DNA from: Primorskyibacter marinus
GTDB taxonomy: Bacteria > Pseudomonadota > Alphaproteobacteria > Rhodobacterales > Rhodobacteraceae
Direction of reading: 5' to 3'
Length of the DNA stretch: 64,000 bases
Assembly: GCF_003313245.1 (NCBI RefSeq)
Contig: NZ_QJSD01000010.1
Span: 1 to 64,000 of the forward strand
Position 1 is the first letter of the stretch. The number at the start of each line of letters is the position of its first letter. The translations under genes were made by a program, and so were the position numbers. The notes under the pieces were generated by a model. That model did not search any database. It worked only from the letters and a program-made list of their open reading frames with translations, and had not been told where the DNA came from. This document shows positions 9,353 to 18,365 of this stretch, in pieces.

Positions 9353-10278
9353 TGGCTGTTCTTCTCCTTGCCGAAGTGAATGACGGCGAACTGGCGCTGG
9401 ACGCCACCGCCAAGGCCGTAACCGCCGCCCAATCGCTAGGCGACGTGACGGCGCTTTGTGTTGGGGCCACGGCCGCCACCGCAGCAGAAGCCGCCGCAAA
9501 GATCGACGGCGTGGCCAAGGTGCTTTGCGCCGAAGATGCCAGCCTTGGCCACCGCCTGGCAGAAGCGACCGCCGCCCTGATCGTCAGCCTGGCGGGCGAT
9601 TATGAACATATCGTTGCCCCCGCCACCACGGACGCGAAAAACATCCTGCCCCGCGTTGCGGCGCTTCTGGACGTGATGGTGCTGACCGATGTGTCCGGCG
9701 TTGTTGACGGGTCCACTTTCGAGCGTCCGATCTATGCCGGCAACGCCATCCAGACAGTGAAATCCGCGGACGCGACCAAGGTAATCTCTTTCCGGACATC
9801 GACCTTTGATGCGGCTGGCAGTCAGGACGCCGCCGCAGTCGAGAATATCTCTGCGACAGACAATCCCGGCCTGTCCGAATGGGTCGAGGACAAGGTGGCC
9901 GAAAGCGACCGTCCCGATCTGACCTCGGCCGGCGTTGTCGTTTCGGGTGGTCGCGGCATCGGTTCGGAAGAGAACTTCGCCATGATCGAAAAGCTGGCAG
10001 ACAAGCTGGGTGCTGCCGTGGGCGCGTCCCGTGCCGCCGTCGATTCCGGCTACGCCCCCAACGACTGGCAGGTGGGCCAGACGGGCAAGGTCGTGGCACC
10101 GGATCTTTACATTGCAGTCGGCATTTCAGGGGCGATCCAGCACTTGGCCGGCATGAAGGACAGCAAGGTGATCGTCGCCATCAACAAGGACGAAGAAGCG
10201 CCTATTTTCCAGGTCGCGGATTTTGGTCTTGTCGCCGACCTGTTCGATGCTGTCCCGGAACTGACAGAAAAGCTCTGA
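9352..10278 (+). CDS. etfA: Electron transfer flavoprotein subunit alpha
   Basis: The FAD-binding ETF subunit, 308 residues. The N-terminal half is the ETF alpha/beta fold. The C-terminal FAD domain carries [11 protein letters not shown] and the signature region [36 protein letters not shown], which wraps the flavin. Together with EtfB it should serve the acyl-CoA dehydrogenases at 31.4 and 61.3 kb and the ETF-QO at 54.4 kb. It is followed by a long hairpin (10330-10361). Confidence 0.97.
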   Translation: MAVLLLAEVNDGELALDATAKAVTAAQSLGDVTALCVGATAATAAEAAAKIDGVAKVLCAEDASLGHRLAEATAALIVSLAGDYEHIVAPATTDAKNILPRVAALLDVMVLTDVSGVVDGSTFERPIYAGNAIQTVKSADATKVISFRTSTFDAAGSQDAAAVENISATDNPGLSEWVEDKVAESDRPDLTSAGVVVSGGRGIGSEENFAMIEKLADKLGAAVGASRAAVDSGYAPNDWQVGQTGKVVAPDLYIAVGISGAIQHLAGMKDSKVIVAINKDEEAPIFQVADFGLVADLFDAVPELTEKL

Positions 10279-10329
10279 CAGAGTGCCATACTGTCTGAAG
10301 GGATCATCCTCAGTCAGGCGGAAAAAATG

Positions 10330-10361
10330 CAAAGGGTCGGCGAGGCATCGTCGGCCCTTTG
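10330..10361 (+). terminator. Long hairpin after etfA
   Basis: A 13-bp stem (10330-10342 with 10349-10361, two G-T wobbles) and a 6-nt loop lie 52 bp past the etfA stop. There is no T-run (TGGTATAAG follows), so it may stabilise the 3' end rather than terminate on its own. Confidence 0.45.
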
Positions 10362-10489
10362 TGGTATAAGAATGCAGCTTGATTTCTCCAGTTTTCAAAG
10401 CTGAGCGCGCCCTCACACCATCGGAACATGCACCGGCCGCAGGGCTTCGCTAAAAAACCTCTGCTTGCCTGTGAATGTATAAGCCGGCG

Positions 10490-11461
10490 TCAGGCGGCAC
10501 CGGGAATGCGCACTCTGCGCCCGCCTTCCTGAAAATTTGCAAACGACTGCGGCCACACCGTTCCGGGCCAGCGAATTTCCATTTCGCCCAAACGTGGGCG
10601 ATAGACTGCCGTGTAAAGCGTGCCGAAACCAACATCGAACGCTGTCGAATAGAGCGGCGGACGCAGGAATGCACCTATGAATTTATCCTCCGGGTCACGG
10701 TGCAGCGTCAGGCGTTGAAGAAGGAAACGCTCACGCTCGACCGTCGCGGTGAATCGCGCATGACTTATCCACTCGACGTTTTCCTGATGGTTTGTCGCAA
10801 CCGCGGCATGCGTGATGATCGCCGGTCTGTCGGGTGCCATCATCGCCGTCAGATACTGACGCTTGGCATCCAGAACCGTCACATTATAGCTCATATGCGT
10901 TGGCAGGCGTGCCAGGGCCTTACCGGCCTCTCCGGTCGTCTCACAGGTTTGCAGAATGTAGCGCAGAATGATCGGCACGCCAAAACCGTCGCCAATCACG
11001 CGCCTGCCGCCAAATGTCAGCGAGATAGACAATCCCGCGTCGTTCATCCCGTCAACCAGCCCCCAAAGCCCGTCAGAGGTGCCGATCACGCCCCTGCCCT
11101 GCCAGGCGGTTTTCAGCACAAGGCTGTCAAACGCGTTTGGGTCATAGTCATAGTTGCGTACGAGGACCGGCTCTTGCCCCGTCCAGATTGCCTGACTGCA
11201 CCCCGACAGGTAGGGCGGCGGGTCATAGAAGCTCAGGAACCGTGCGGCCTGATCGCCGCCACCGGCCAATTCGCACAGTTCATCATAAAGCGGCACGATT
11301 TCCGGCATATGGGTTAGAAGCGCGCGCCTGCTTTCGAGATAGCTTGGCCGGGCGGCGTCGCCTTCTTTCAACCACCAACGCCTGTAATCCGGCCAGTATT
11401 CCGCGAAGAGCCCGGCCCATTTGGGACCGGGCAGATCTTCGCTAAGCGCGCGCCAAAGCAT
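10490..11461 (-). CDS. C45-family autoproteolytic Ntn hydrolase / acyltransferase
   Basis: A 323-residue member of the family of acyl-CoA:6-aminopenicillanic acid acyltransferase, which self-cleaves before a Cys that then acts as the N-terminal nucleophile. The expected Gly-Cys pair is at 87-88 (YLSGCSQA), followed by RNYDYDP, GTSDGLWGLVDGMNDAGL and the late NH segment (ATNHQENVEW), all typical. Substrate unknown: it could acylate, deacylate or hydrolyse an amide. The ATG at 11461 has AAGGGA upstream and sits 10 bp after the ATP-grasp gene, the last cistron of the amine cluster. The frame remains open upstream into that gene, which I regard as coincidental. Confidence 0.85.
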   Translation of the reverse strand: MLWRALSEDLPGPKWAGLFAEYWPDYRRWWLKEGDAARPSYLESRRALLTHMPEIVPLYDELCELAGGGDQAARFLSFYDPPPYLSGCSQAIWTGQEPVLVRNYDYDPNAFDSLVLKTAWQGRGVIGTSDGLWGLVDGMNDAGLSISLTFGGRRVIGDGFGVPIILRYILQTCETTGEAGKALARLPTHMSYNVTVLDAKRQYLTAMMAPDRPAIITHAAVATNHQENVEWISHARFTATVERERFLLQRLTLHRDPEDKFIGAFLRPPLYSTAFDVGFGTLYTAVYRPRLGEMEIRWPGTVWPQSFANFQEGGRRVRIPGAA

Positions 11462-11471
11462 CACACATCCC

Positions 11472-12929
11472 TTACAGGATCTTGAAAGCAGGATCGGCGA
11501 CGGCCGGACCTGCATCCGCCACGGGCAACGGCTTGCCTTCAACAGTTTGCTTGATGCCGTGAATCCACTTCTTGGCGCGCTCGTTCAGCGCAAATCCCTT
11601 TGTCATGGAGCGCCCGCGCGTCACCAGGATACCGATATCGGCACCCTCATAGCGGTAAGATCCCGGCTGCATGATCTGCAAGAAGAATGCCTCGTTTTCG
11701 GATTCCACGGCACGACGGTGATAGTCAAACCGGTCAAAGACCACCCGACCATCTTCCAGCATCTTGTAGATGCCGGTCTCAGGTGCCGCGGTGCATATAT
11801 CAACCTCGTCAACCGTGTGTTTGATGACCATCTGCGACCAACTGTCGATCATGTCAGGGTCGGCCCAACGATCATTCAACTCTGTCGTATCAAGGCTGAA
11901 TTTCTTCTTGGAGAACTCAAGCAGATGGAACAGGAACAGCGGCGCGTCGGCATGGGCAAAGGCGGCGTGGTTGGTCATGGACGACGCCCCTGTGATACGC
12001 GGATTCAATTCGCCCAACCACAAGTCCCCGGTTTTCTTGTCGATCAGGAAATCCAGTTCAAAGTAGCCGCGATACCCTTCCTTGCGGAGTTGCTCACCGA
12101 ATTTGAAGGTCAACTCGCGCGCCTTTTGGCGCACCTTTGGCGGGAACGCGGTCGACAGGATTTCATTGCCACACCAGCCGCCCCGGTATGGCGTCAGATC
12201 ACTGAAACCGACAAGTTCTGTCATCAACGGCCCAACAATCGTGCCTTCTTTCGTGGCACACGCCTCGATCGCCGAACCACGGCAATCGATCCGCTTCATG
12301 ATCTTGATCTCGCCTTCGCCTATGATCTCATGCTCATGTCGGCGGAAATCAGCTTCGGACTTGATGAAGAAAGTTGTATGGCCGCTGTCGCCAAAGGCCG
12401 ATTGCAGAACCAGATCGTGCCCGATACCCGCCTTTTCGCAGGTCTTTTGCAGATCCTCATAGGATTTCACCTCGGCCAAAACGTTCGGCACGGACGGAAC
12501 CCCGGCCTTGTTGCCGATGCGGACAGTCTCGATCTTGTTGTCCATTGCCGTGCGCAGTTTGGCTTTCGGGAACCAGACATCGGCGCCAAGCTCCTTGGAC
12601 AGACGCTCTGTTTCCTCGTCGAACATCAGGAAGACAAACTTGGGCTTTCCCCCGCGCCGCTTGATGAAGTCGATGACCTCTTTATGCTGCAACAGGTAGT
12701 TGTTTATATCCTCGATGGACTGGAATTCCGCATGCGGCTGTTCGGACGGACAAAACACGTTTGGATGCTTGCCGCCGTAACAATCAATATAGCAGATATA
12801 TTTGAAATTCTTGACCCATTCGTCCAATCCCAGAAGGTTGAAGTTCGTCGCGGAAATAAAGTAGATCGGATCTTCATTCCGGTGAAAGAAGCGGCGTATC
12901 TCCGAAATATTCCTAAGCACAATGGCCAT
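11472..12929 (-). CDS. ATP-grasp ligase (biotin carboxylase-like)
   Basis: A 485-residue protein with an unusual N-terminal domain (IYFISATNFNLLGLDEW ... YIDCYGGKHPNVF) followed by an ATP-grasp fold. The fold shows a lysine-bearing LVLQSAFGDSGHTTFF strand, IMKRIDCRGSAIEACAT, and the metal-binding ELDFLIDKKTGDLWLGELN-PRITGAS block near residues 300-325. Such enzymes join a carboxylate to an amine or thiol through an acyl phosphate. It begins 15 bp after the decarboxylase stop with GGAAGGA upstream. The decarboxylase next door suggests an amine acceptor, but this is inference. A carboxylase role is unlikely because no biotin carrier is present. Confidence 0.82.
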   Translation of the reverse strand: MAIVLRNISEIRRFFHRNEDPIYFISATNFNLLGLDEWVKNFKYICYIDCYGGKHPNVFCPSEQPHAEFQSIEDINNYLLQHKEVIDFIKRRGGKPKFVFLMFDEETERLSKELGADVWFPKAKLRTAMDNKIETVRIGNKAGVPSVPNVLAEVKSYEDLQKTCEKAGIGHDLVLQSAFGDSGHTTFFIKSEADFRRHEHEIIGEGEIKIMKRIDCRGSAIEACATKEGTIVGPLMTELVGFSDLTPYRGGWCGNEILSTAFPPKVRQKARELTFKFGEQLRKEGYRGYFELDFLIDKKTGDLWLGELNPRITGASSMTNHAAFAHADAPLFLFHLLEFSKKKFSLDTTELNDRWADPDMIDSWSQMVIKHTVDEVDICTAAPETGIYKMLEDGRVVFDRFDYHRRAVESENEAFFLQIMQPGSYRYEGADIGILVTRGRSMTKGFALNERAKKWIHGIKQTVEGKPLPVADAGPAVADPAFKIL

Positions 12930-12944
12930 TCCTATATTCCTTCC

Positions 12945-15686
12945 TTATTCAGCGGCAGTTTTCTGGTGTTTGGATTCCGACAAAGTTTCCAACGCTTCCG
13001 AGGTGAAGACCCGCAGACCCAGATCGGCGCGGTATCCATGGATCTCATTGACATCAAGCGCGCGCATGAATGCCAATATTTCCTGAGAAATAACCTGCCC
13101 AGGCACCAATATCGGAAAGCCGGGCGGATAGGGAATAATGAAGCTGGCCGAGACGACTTCCCTTCCTGAATCCAGCGCCTCTTTCAGTGTGCCATCCAAT
13201 TCCAGGTAGTCGCAGTTTTTTTCATCGTAGCTTAGGTAATAGGCTGTCCGAATATCCCCTTCGGGTGTCACATTGTCGGGCCGGAATGCATCGTGAAACC
13301 GACTGAAATCGGGCAATGGCGGGTAGTTTTCGGTCAGGTTCTTGACCCTTTTGTCAAAAGACAGCCGTTCCATTTTGGACGCATCGTCCAGAAGTTCGTC
13401 CAACTCCTTGGCAATCTCGACCAGAACTTCAATCAGATAGGCGACCGATGATCGCGTCGTCCCTATATTGGTCATAAACAGAACCGTATTACGCGAGGTT
13501 TTGTTGATCTGGATTCCGTATTTATCCATCAGGACATCATTCTTGAACGTATCGCCGTCCCAACCCGTGCCGCCGACGGCAAGGGTCACGCGCGTGGCGT
13601 CCAGAACGAAATCGTCTTGCTCCCAGCAGTCCCACATGTCGGTCCAGCCCTGGTCACTATCGAAATAGCTGGTCACACCGCTTTGACGATGATGGTCCGG
13701 GATCATGTCGCCAGCGGTCAACACCTTGAAATATTTCTGAAGCAAAGGGTGGCTGCTGATAGCTTTGCGCATCGACATTGCAGCTTCGACTTGTCGCTGA
13801 ACGAATTCAAATCCTTCGAGTTCAACCTGACGCCGCCCAACATCCAGAGACGCGATGATCTGATAGTTCGGCGAAGTGGACGTATGGGTCATGTAGGCCT
13901 CGTGGAACGATTGCTCCACCTCGCCTTTGAAATCCTGATCGTTGACGTGGATCATGGACCCCTGCCGGAGGGATGTCAGCGTCTTATGCGTCGATTGCGT
14001 GGAATACGCCCTGATCCGCGCATTGGGAGGTGCGATAAGCCGGGTGTCCAGCCATTCCTCGTCGGGCGCATCAAGCAATTCTTGCTGCTGTGCCTCGTAA
14101 TTCGACTTGTGCTCTTCGGTCCGCAAGCGGGTCCGCAGATCGTTTGCGGTACGCATTGCGGTGCGCCGACGATATGTCGGGCTGAAACGCGCGAAGGCGA
14201 ACCACGCCTCATCCCAAAGGAATACGAGGTCCGGCTTGATTGCCAGACATTCCTCCATCACGCGCTCGACATTATAGACCAAACCATCAAACGTGCAGTT
14301 GGTCAGCAACAGCATCCGCACCCGGTCCAGCTTCCCGGCGGCTTTCAACTCCAGCAGTTGGTGCTTGATTTCACGAAGCGGCACAGCCCCGTACATCGAA
14401 TATTCATTCAGCGGATAACTGTCGAGGTAGACAACCTCCGCCCCTGCCAGAACCATGCCGTAATGGTGGGATTTGTGGCAGTCCCGGTCGACCAGTACGA
14501 TGTCGCCGGGGCGCACCAGCGCCTGCACGACAATCTTGTTGCAAGTCGATGTCCCGTTGGTCGCAAAGAAGGTTTGCTTTGACCCGAAGGCGCGACTGGC
14601 GAGTTCCTGCGCTTCCTTGATCGGGCCCTGCGGTTCCAGAAGGCTGTCCAGCCCACCCGACGTTGCCGAGGTTTCGGCCAAGAAGATATTCGGCCCGTAA
14701 AACGCCCCCATATCCTGAATCCAGTGGGAGCGGGTTATCGACTTGCCGCGGCTGATCGGCATGGCGTGGAACACACCGGTTGGCTGTTTGGAATATTCAA
14801 CAAGTGCATTGAAGAAAGGCGTCTTGTTGCGTGCGCCCACACCCCGAAGGATATTCAGGTGCAGTTCCATAAAATCTTCTTGATTGTAAAAGACCCGGCG
14901 ACAGATTCCCAAATCCAGGCCAGCGATCTCCTCGACCGAGCGTTCCGTGACCAGATAGGCATCAAGCTCGGGCCGTACCCGATCAATCAGCCTGCACAGT
15001 TCTGGACCATAATCCTCTGGCTGCGTTCCATCCAGTTCGTTTGCTTCGCTGGCGTTACGCAGATATTTCGCAAGTATTTCGTTGTCGTTTTTCGATTTCA
15101 GGGTCAGGCCCGGCCGCACGACGATTGCTTGGATGTTGTGATTGAACAGAACCGCAATCAAAGCATCCTCAAGACTGGGAACAACCACTGCTTCATAATG
15201 GAACGGGTCTTCAGGGCGGCGCATACGGCTGACGTTGGACCTTAGCCAGCGTTCCTGTTGATCACTTACATCGTCAACGATCAGCACTTCGAAATAGGGC
15301 CGTGTCATCGCCCGAGCTTCTGGCGACAGCATCGCCTCGTCATTATGCTCTTCATCATCCACACTGTCACGGTCCAGAGGGATCGTGCGGCGACGATATG
15401 CACCCGTTGTCAGGGCGCGCGTCACCCGCCGGACGGTAAAGCCAACGTCGTCATAATTTCCGTGCTCGAACTGGCGGCGCATGTGGTCGAACGCCGCCAT
15501 GCCCGGAAAAGCCCAATAGGGTTCAATGACGGCCAAGGAATCGAATAATGAAGTGACCGTGGCCTTTAAAGCATTGGCTTTCTTGACAGTTGTTTCTCGC
15601 GAGATGGACGTGATCGCATCTCGCAGGGCGCTCCACCTGTCGGAACGCAATTGAGTCGCGGAATAGTAGTCGCTTACGGAATCCAT
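12945..15686 (-). CDS. Orn/Lys/Arg decarboxylase, extended form
   Basis: A fold-type I PLP decarboxylase of 913 residues, acting on a basic amino acid to give putrescine, cadaverine or agmatine. The PLP lysine is K568 in STHKTLTSLRQGSM; FLWDEAWFAFARF supplies the cofactor Asp; TNGTSTCNKIV binds the phosphate. It is about 200 residues longer at the N-terminus than E. coli LdcI/SpeF. A wing-like domain starts near residue 130 (VLIVDDVSDQQERW) and is preceded by an extra helical segment of unknown role. I chose the ATG at 15686, with AGGAGAG upstream. It heads a tight set with the ATP-grasp and Ntn-hydrolase genes. Confidence 0.92.
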   Translation of the reverse strand: MDSVSDYYSATQLRSDRWSALRDAITSISRETTVKKANALKATVTSLFDSLAVIEPYWAFPGMAAFDHMRRQFEHGNYDDVGFTVRRVTRALTTGAYRRRTIPLDRDSVDDEEHNDEAMLSPEARAMTRPYFEVLIVDDVSDQQERWLRSNVSRMRRPEDPFHYEAVVVPSLEDALIAVLFNHNIQAIVVRPGLTLKSKNDNEILAKYLRNASEANELDGTQPEDYGPELCRLIDRVRPELDAYLVTERSVEEIAGLDLGICRRVFYNQEDFMELHLNILRGVGARNKTPFFNALVEYSKQPTGVFHAMPISRGKSITRSHWIQDMGAFYGPNIFLAETSATSGGLDSLLEPQGPIKEAQELASRAFGSKQTFFATNGTSTCNKIVVQALVRPGDIVLVDRDCHKSHHYGMVLAGAEVVYLDSYPLNEYSMYGAVPLREIKHQLLELKAAGKLDRVRMLLLTNCTFDGLVYNVERVMEECLAIKPDLVFLWDEAWFAFARFSPTYRRRTAMRTANDLRTRLRTEEHKSNYEAQQQELLDAPDEEWLDTRLIAPPNARIRAYSTQSTHKTLTSLRQGSMIHVNDQDFKGEVEQSFHEAYMTHTSTSPNYQIIASLDVGRRQVELEGFEFVQRQVEAAMSMRKAISSHPLLQKYFKVLTAGDMIPDHHRQSGVTSYFDSDQGWTDMWDCWEQDDFVLDATRVTLAVGGTGWDGDTFKNDVLMDKYGIQINKTSRNTVLFMTNIGTTRSSVAYLIEVLVEIAKELDELLDDASKMERLSFDKRVKNLTENYPPLPDFSRFHDAFRPDNVTPEGDIRTAYYLSYDEKNCDYLELDGTLKEALDSGREVVSASFIIPYPPGFPILVPGQVISQEILAFMRALDVNEIHGYRADLGLRVFTSEALETLSESKHQKTAAE

Positions 15687-15757
15687 AGGTCTCTCTCCTG
15701 CCACGAGGGCCAGAACAAGATCCTTTGTCCGCAGCGCGACCGCGACGTCAGATTGCC

Positions 15758-16732
15758 CTAGCCACCTAATAATCTCTCCGGCAACGCCGCTTTCCCCAGT
15801 CCGAAGTCAGGGTGCCCGCCATCAAGCTCAGTGTCGTTCCCGGTTGGTACGTCTACATGCAAACCGGCCCGCGATCCCTGTTGCGGAATCTCAAGCGGTC
15901 CCAGCGTATTGAGAAATGCATCGGTGCCGCTGGTCCGGTCATAGACCGAAAAATCCGTGGACCGATCGCGGAAGCTTTTGAGTACCTGACCCAGCCCCTT
16001 CATTCCGGTTTCACGCTGACGGCGCACCATCGACAGATCAACCTCGATCGGGAACATGTCTTCCTGCCCAGCCGACTGGTGCAACACCAATGACGTCGGA
16101 TCGACCACACAGGATTTCCCAACCCCACCAGCCCCCAAGCCGTTCACATCAAAGACATAGCACTGGAACTGTGCCGCCGTCGCACGCGCGATTGCCAGTT
16201 CCGCGTCGCGGTCCGTGGTGCCGGTCAGAACCGGATGCAACAGCACCTCGACGCCCTGACTTGTCAGTTGGCGCGTCGTCTCCGGAAACCACATATCATA
16301 ACAAATCGACAGTCCGAAACGCCCAATTTCAGGTACGTCGAACACGCAAAACTCCGTTCCCGCGGCGATGCCCGCCTCATAGGGCAAGAACGGGAACATC
16401 TTGGCGTAGCGGCGAATAACCTGCCCATCCGGGTTGATGACCAAAGACGTATTGTAGACTTTGCCATTTACCGGATGGGTCAGAAACATCGAGCCGGGGA
16501 TCAGCCAGACCTTATGGCGACGGGCAGCCTCGCAAAACCGGTCAATGGTCTCGTTTTCTTGTGCAAGTTTGAATTTTTCAAGCGGGCCAAAAGGTGCCAA
16601 TTCGCTGAACAACACCATTTGTGTCCAGGGAAAGCGGGCCATGAGAACGTCGAGACGTTGCAGCATACCGTCGACATTGGGCTGCAATGGGTTGACGTAC
16701 ATCTGCACGCCGGCAATGGCAAAAGGGGTCAT
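15758..16732 (-). CDS. Carbon-nitrogen hydrolase (nitrilase superfamily)
   Basis: A 324-residue amidase-type enzyme with the full Glu44-Lys111-Cys144 triad (FSELAPFG, RRYAKMFPF, LSICYDMWFPE). Relatives include N-carbamoylputrescine amidase and omega-amidase. The insert and the C-terminal 60 residues (after about 260) are not typical of either, so the substrate is uncertain. It lies 71 bp upstream of the decarboxylase on the same strand and is probably the first gene of the amine cluster. The ATG is preceded by GGAG at about 12 bp. A 600-bp gene-poor stretch lies upstream. Confidence 0.88.
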   Translation of the reverse strand: MTPFAIAGVQMYVNPLQPNVDGMLQRLDVLMARFPWTQMVLFSELAPFGPLEKFKLAQENETIDRFCEAARRHKVWLIPGSMFLTHPVNGKVYNTSLVINPDGQVIRRYAKMFPFLPYEAGIAAGTEFCVFDVPEIGRFGLSICYDMWFPETTRQLTSQGVEVLLHPVLTGTTDRDAELAIARATAAQFQCYVFDVNGLGAGGVGKSCVVDPTSLVLHQSAGQEDMFPIEVDLSMVRRQRETGMKGLGQVLKSFRDRSTDFSVYDRTSGTDAFLNTLGPLEIPQQGSRAGLHVDVPTGNDTELDGGHPDFGLGKAALPERLLGG

Positions 16733-17239
16733 TTACATAGATCTCCATGCTCGCAGAGTGGTCCGGACCGGACGATAACAAACTCTGGCTCGCGCATGTA
16801 CTACGCCCTCAAAACCAAGTCGGAAACCGGTGACCTGCAAAAGTTGCGCAACGTATCTGCGTCAAGTTTGCAGTCTGCATCAGACTGGTTTCTGATAGAG
16901 CGATAAGCTCTCATAATCTTCTCCCGGTTCGTCGCAATCCTGTCCGCCTTCTCTCCGGAAGGCTTGGCACGTCCGTTATACGCTCGCGCTATCCTGGTGA
17001 TCCTACTTCCCTCATTTGAAAGCGAAATGTCCGCACTTGGCAACTGGACTTGGAGTTTGGCGACTCCAGACCAGTCCTGCAACCAAATTCACATTTTTTC
17101 TGCATGGGTGTGCAATATTTTTAACATCCGGGGTATCTGTCGAGGCTGTGAAGCCAGATACTTCCGCCTCCGAAAGGAAAAAGATGCCGTAATGGGGCTT
17201 TCGGCGAATCGAGCACGTTTCGCTTGTTTGTCAGCATGA
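16733..17239. other. Gene-poor leader region upstream of the amine cluster
   Basis: About 500 bp without a convincing gene between the amine cluster and the IS110 element. It holds an imperfect hairpin (17043-17075) and an AT-rich stretch near 17090-17130. One minus-strand frame (17082-16801, 93 codons from a TTG, RIARAYNGR...REKIMRAYRSI) is open but lacks a clear ribosome site. I cannot tell whether it is a small gene. Base composition is lower in GC than the flanks. Confidence 0.4.
17043..17075. repeat. Inverted repeat in the leader region
   Basis: ACTGG(17043-17047)..TGGAGT(17051-17056)-TTGGCG-ACTCCA(17063-17068)..CCAGT(17071-17075) forms an 11-bp interrupted stem. There is no T-run on either side, so it looks more like an operator or RNA structure than a terminator. 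It lies 311 bp upstream of the nitrilase-type gene. Confidence 0.4.
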
Positions 17240-17249
17240 TCTGAAGTGC

Positions 17250-17331
17250 CGTTGCCCTTGATGCGCCTGCTGCGCGTCTACGAGGTCGTATGTTTCCATG
17301 CGCCTCAATTCCTAAGAATAGAAGGGCAACG
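17250..17331 (+). promoter_or_regulatory. Inverted repeat covering the transposase ribosome site
   Basis: CGTTGCCCTT (17250-17259) pairs perfectly over 10 bp with AAGGGCAACG (17322-17331), which contains the GAAGGG Shine-Dalgarno sequence of the transposase (ATG at 17334). A leader RNA folded this way would hide the ribosome site, a plausible brake on transposase synthesis. Confidence 0.5.
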
Positions 17332-17333
17332 AC

Positions 17334-18365
17334 ATGAATGTATTTATCGGATTGGATGTATCTCTGGCAAGCACGGCGATTTGTGTGCTGGGGCCGCAAG
17401 GGAAGGTTGTTGAGGAGTTGGAGGCAGCCAGCGAGCCTGAGGCGCTGGTGCGTGCGATGACGTCATTACCTTACGCGGTCGATGCAATTGGGCTCGAAGC
17501 CGGACCACTGTCCCAATGGCTGAGCAGGGGCATCGAAGAGGCCGGCTTTGACGTGGTTTTGATGGAAACGCGGTTGGTGAAGGCCGCCTTGAAAGCTATG
17601 CCGATCAAAACCGACAGGCGCGATGCTCAGGGGATTGCGCGGTTGCTTCAAATGGGATGGTACAGGCCCGTACACCGCAAATCTGTGTCCTCTCAGGAAA
17701 TCCGCGCTCTGTTGACGGCGAGAAAATCAGTTCAACAGGTGATCATCAACCTCGAGCTTTCTATGCGTGGTGTTCTGCGGAACTTCGGTCTGAAGCTCGG
17801 GCATGTCACCCGGATCAGGTACGAGGCCCGGGTGAGGGAATTGGTTGAGCAAAATGAAATCCTGTCGGCGTCGACAGAGGCCCTTTTGCGCGCGCGTGCG
17901 CAGTTGCGCGCCGAGTTGGCTGAATTGGATGCGACAATCGCGGATCTGGCAAAACAAGACGACGTTTGCCGTCTGATGATGACGATGCCGGGCGTCGGTC
18001 GGATCGTCGCCCTGACGGTCAAATCCGCGATCGACGATCCGACCCGGTTTGTGCGATCGAAGGATGTTGGTCCGTGGGTGGGGCTGACGCCGAGGCGCAC
18101 TCAATCCGGAGAGATGGACATTGTCGGGCAGATCACCCGAGCCGGCGACCGAGGCCTTCGAACGGCCTTGTATCAAGCGGCGATGATCTTGATGCACCGT
18201 GGGTCACCAAACTGGCTCCAGGCTTGGGCGCTCAGAGTGGCCCATCGGCGTGGATCGAAACGGGCCTTGATTGCACTTGCGCGGCGCATTGGCGTTGTTT
18301 TGCACCGCATGTGGCGAGACGGCACACCATTCCGCCATGCGCAGAGCTCCCCGGCAACGGTCTGA
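17334..18365 (+). CDS. IS110-family transposase
   Basis: A 343-residue DEDD recombinase with an RNase H-like N-terminal domain (GLDVSLAS with Asp8, IGLEAG with Glu54, KTDRRDAQGIARLL). A coiled segment follows, then the C-terminal Transposase_20 domain (MPGVGRIVALT, GPWVGLTPRRTQSGE, with the conserved Ser in QSGE). IS110 enzymes act with a bridge RNA encoded in the element's own non-coding flank. The length is full and the frame intact, so it may be active. Confidence 0.95.
   Translation: MNVFIGLDVSLASTAICVLGPQGKVVEELEAASEPEALVRAMTSLPYAVDAIGLEAGPLSQWLSRGIEEAGFDVVLMETRLVKAALKAMPIKTDRRDAQGIARLLQMGWYRPVHRKSVSSQEIRALLTARKSVQQVIINLELSMRGVLRNFGLKLGHVTRIRYEARVRELVEQNEILSASTEALLRARAQLRAELAELDATIADLAKQDDVCRLMMTMPGVGRIVALTVKSAIDDPTRFVRSKDVGPWVGLTPRRTQSGEMDIVGQITRAGDRGLRTALYQAAMILMHRGSPNWLQAWALRVAHRRGSKRALIALARRIGVVLHRMWRDGTPFRHAQSSPATV

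Noticed and set aside
11421-13169. 582-codon plus-strand open frame
   Set aside because: It lies opposite the ATP-grasp gene and the end of the decarboxylase, both well supported, and lacks a ribosome site or recognisable motif.
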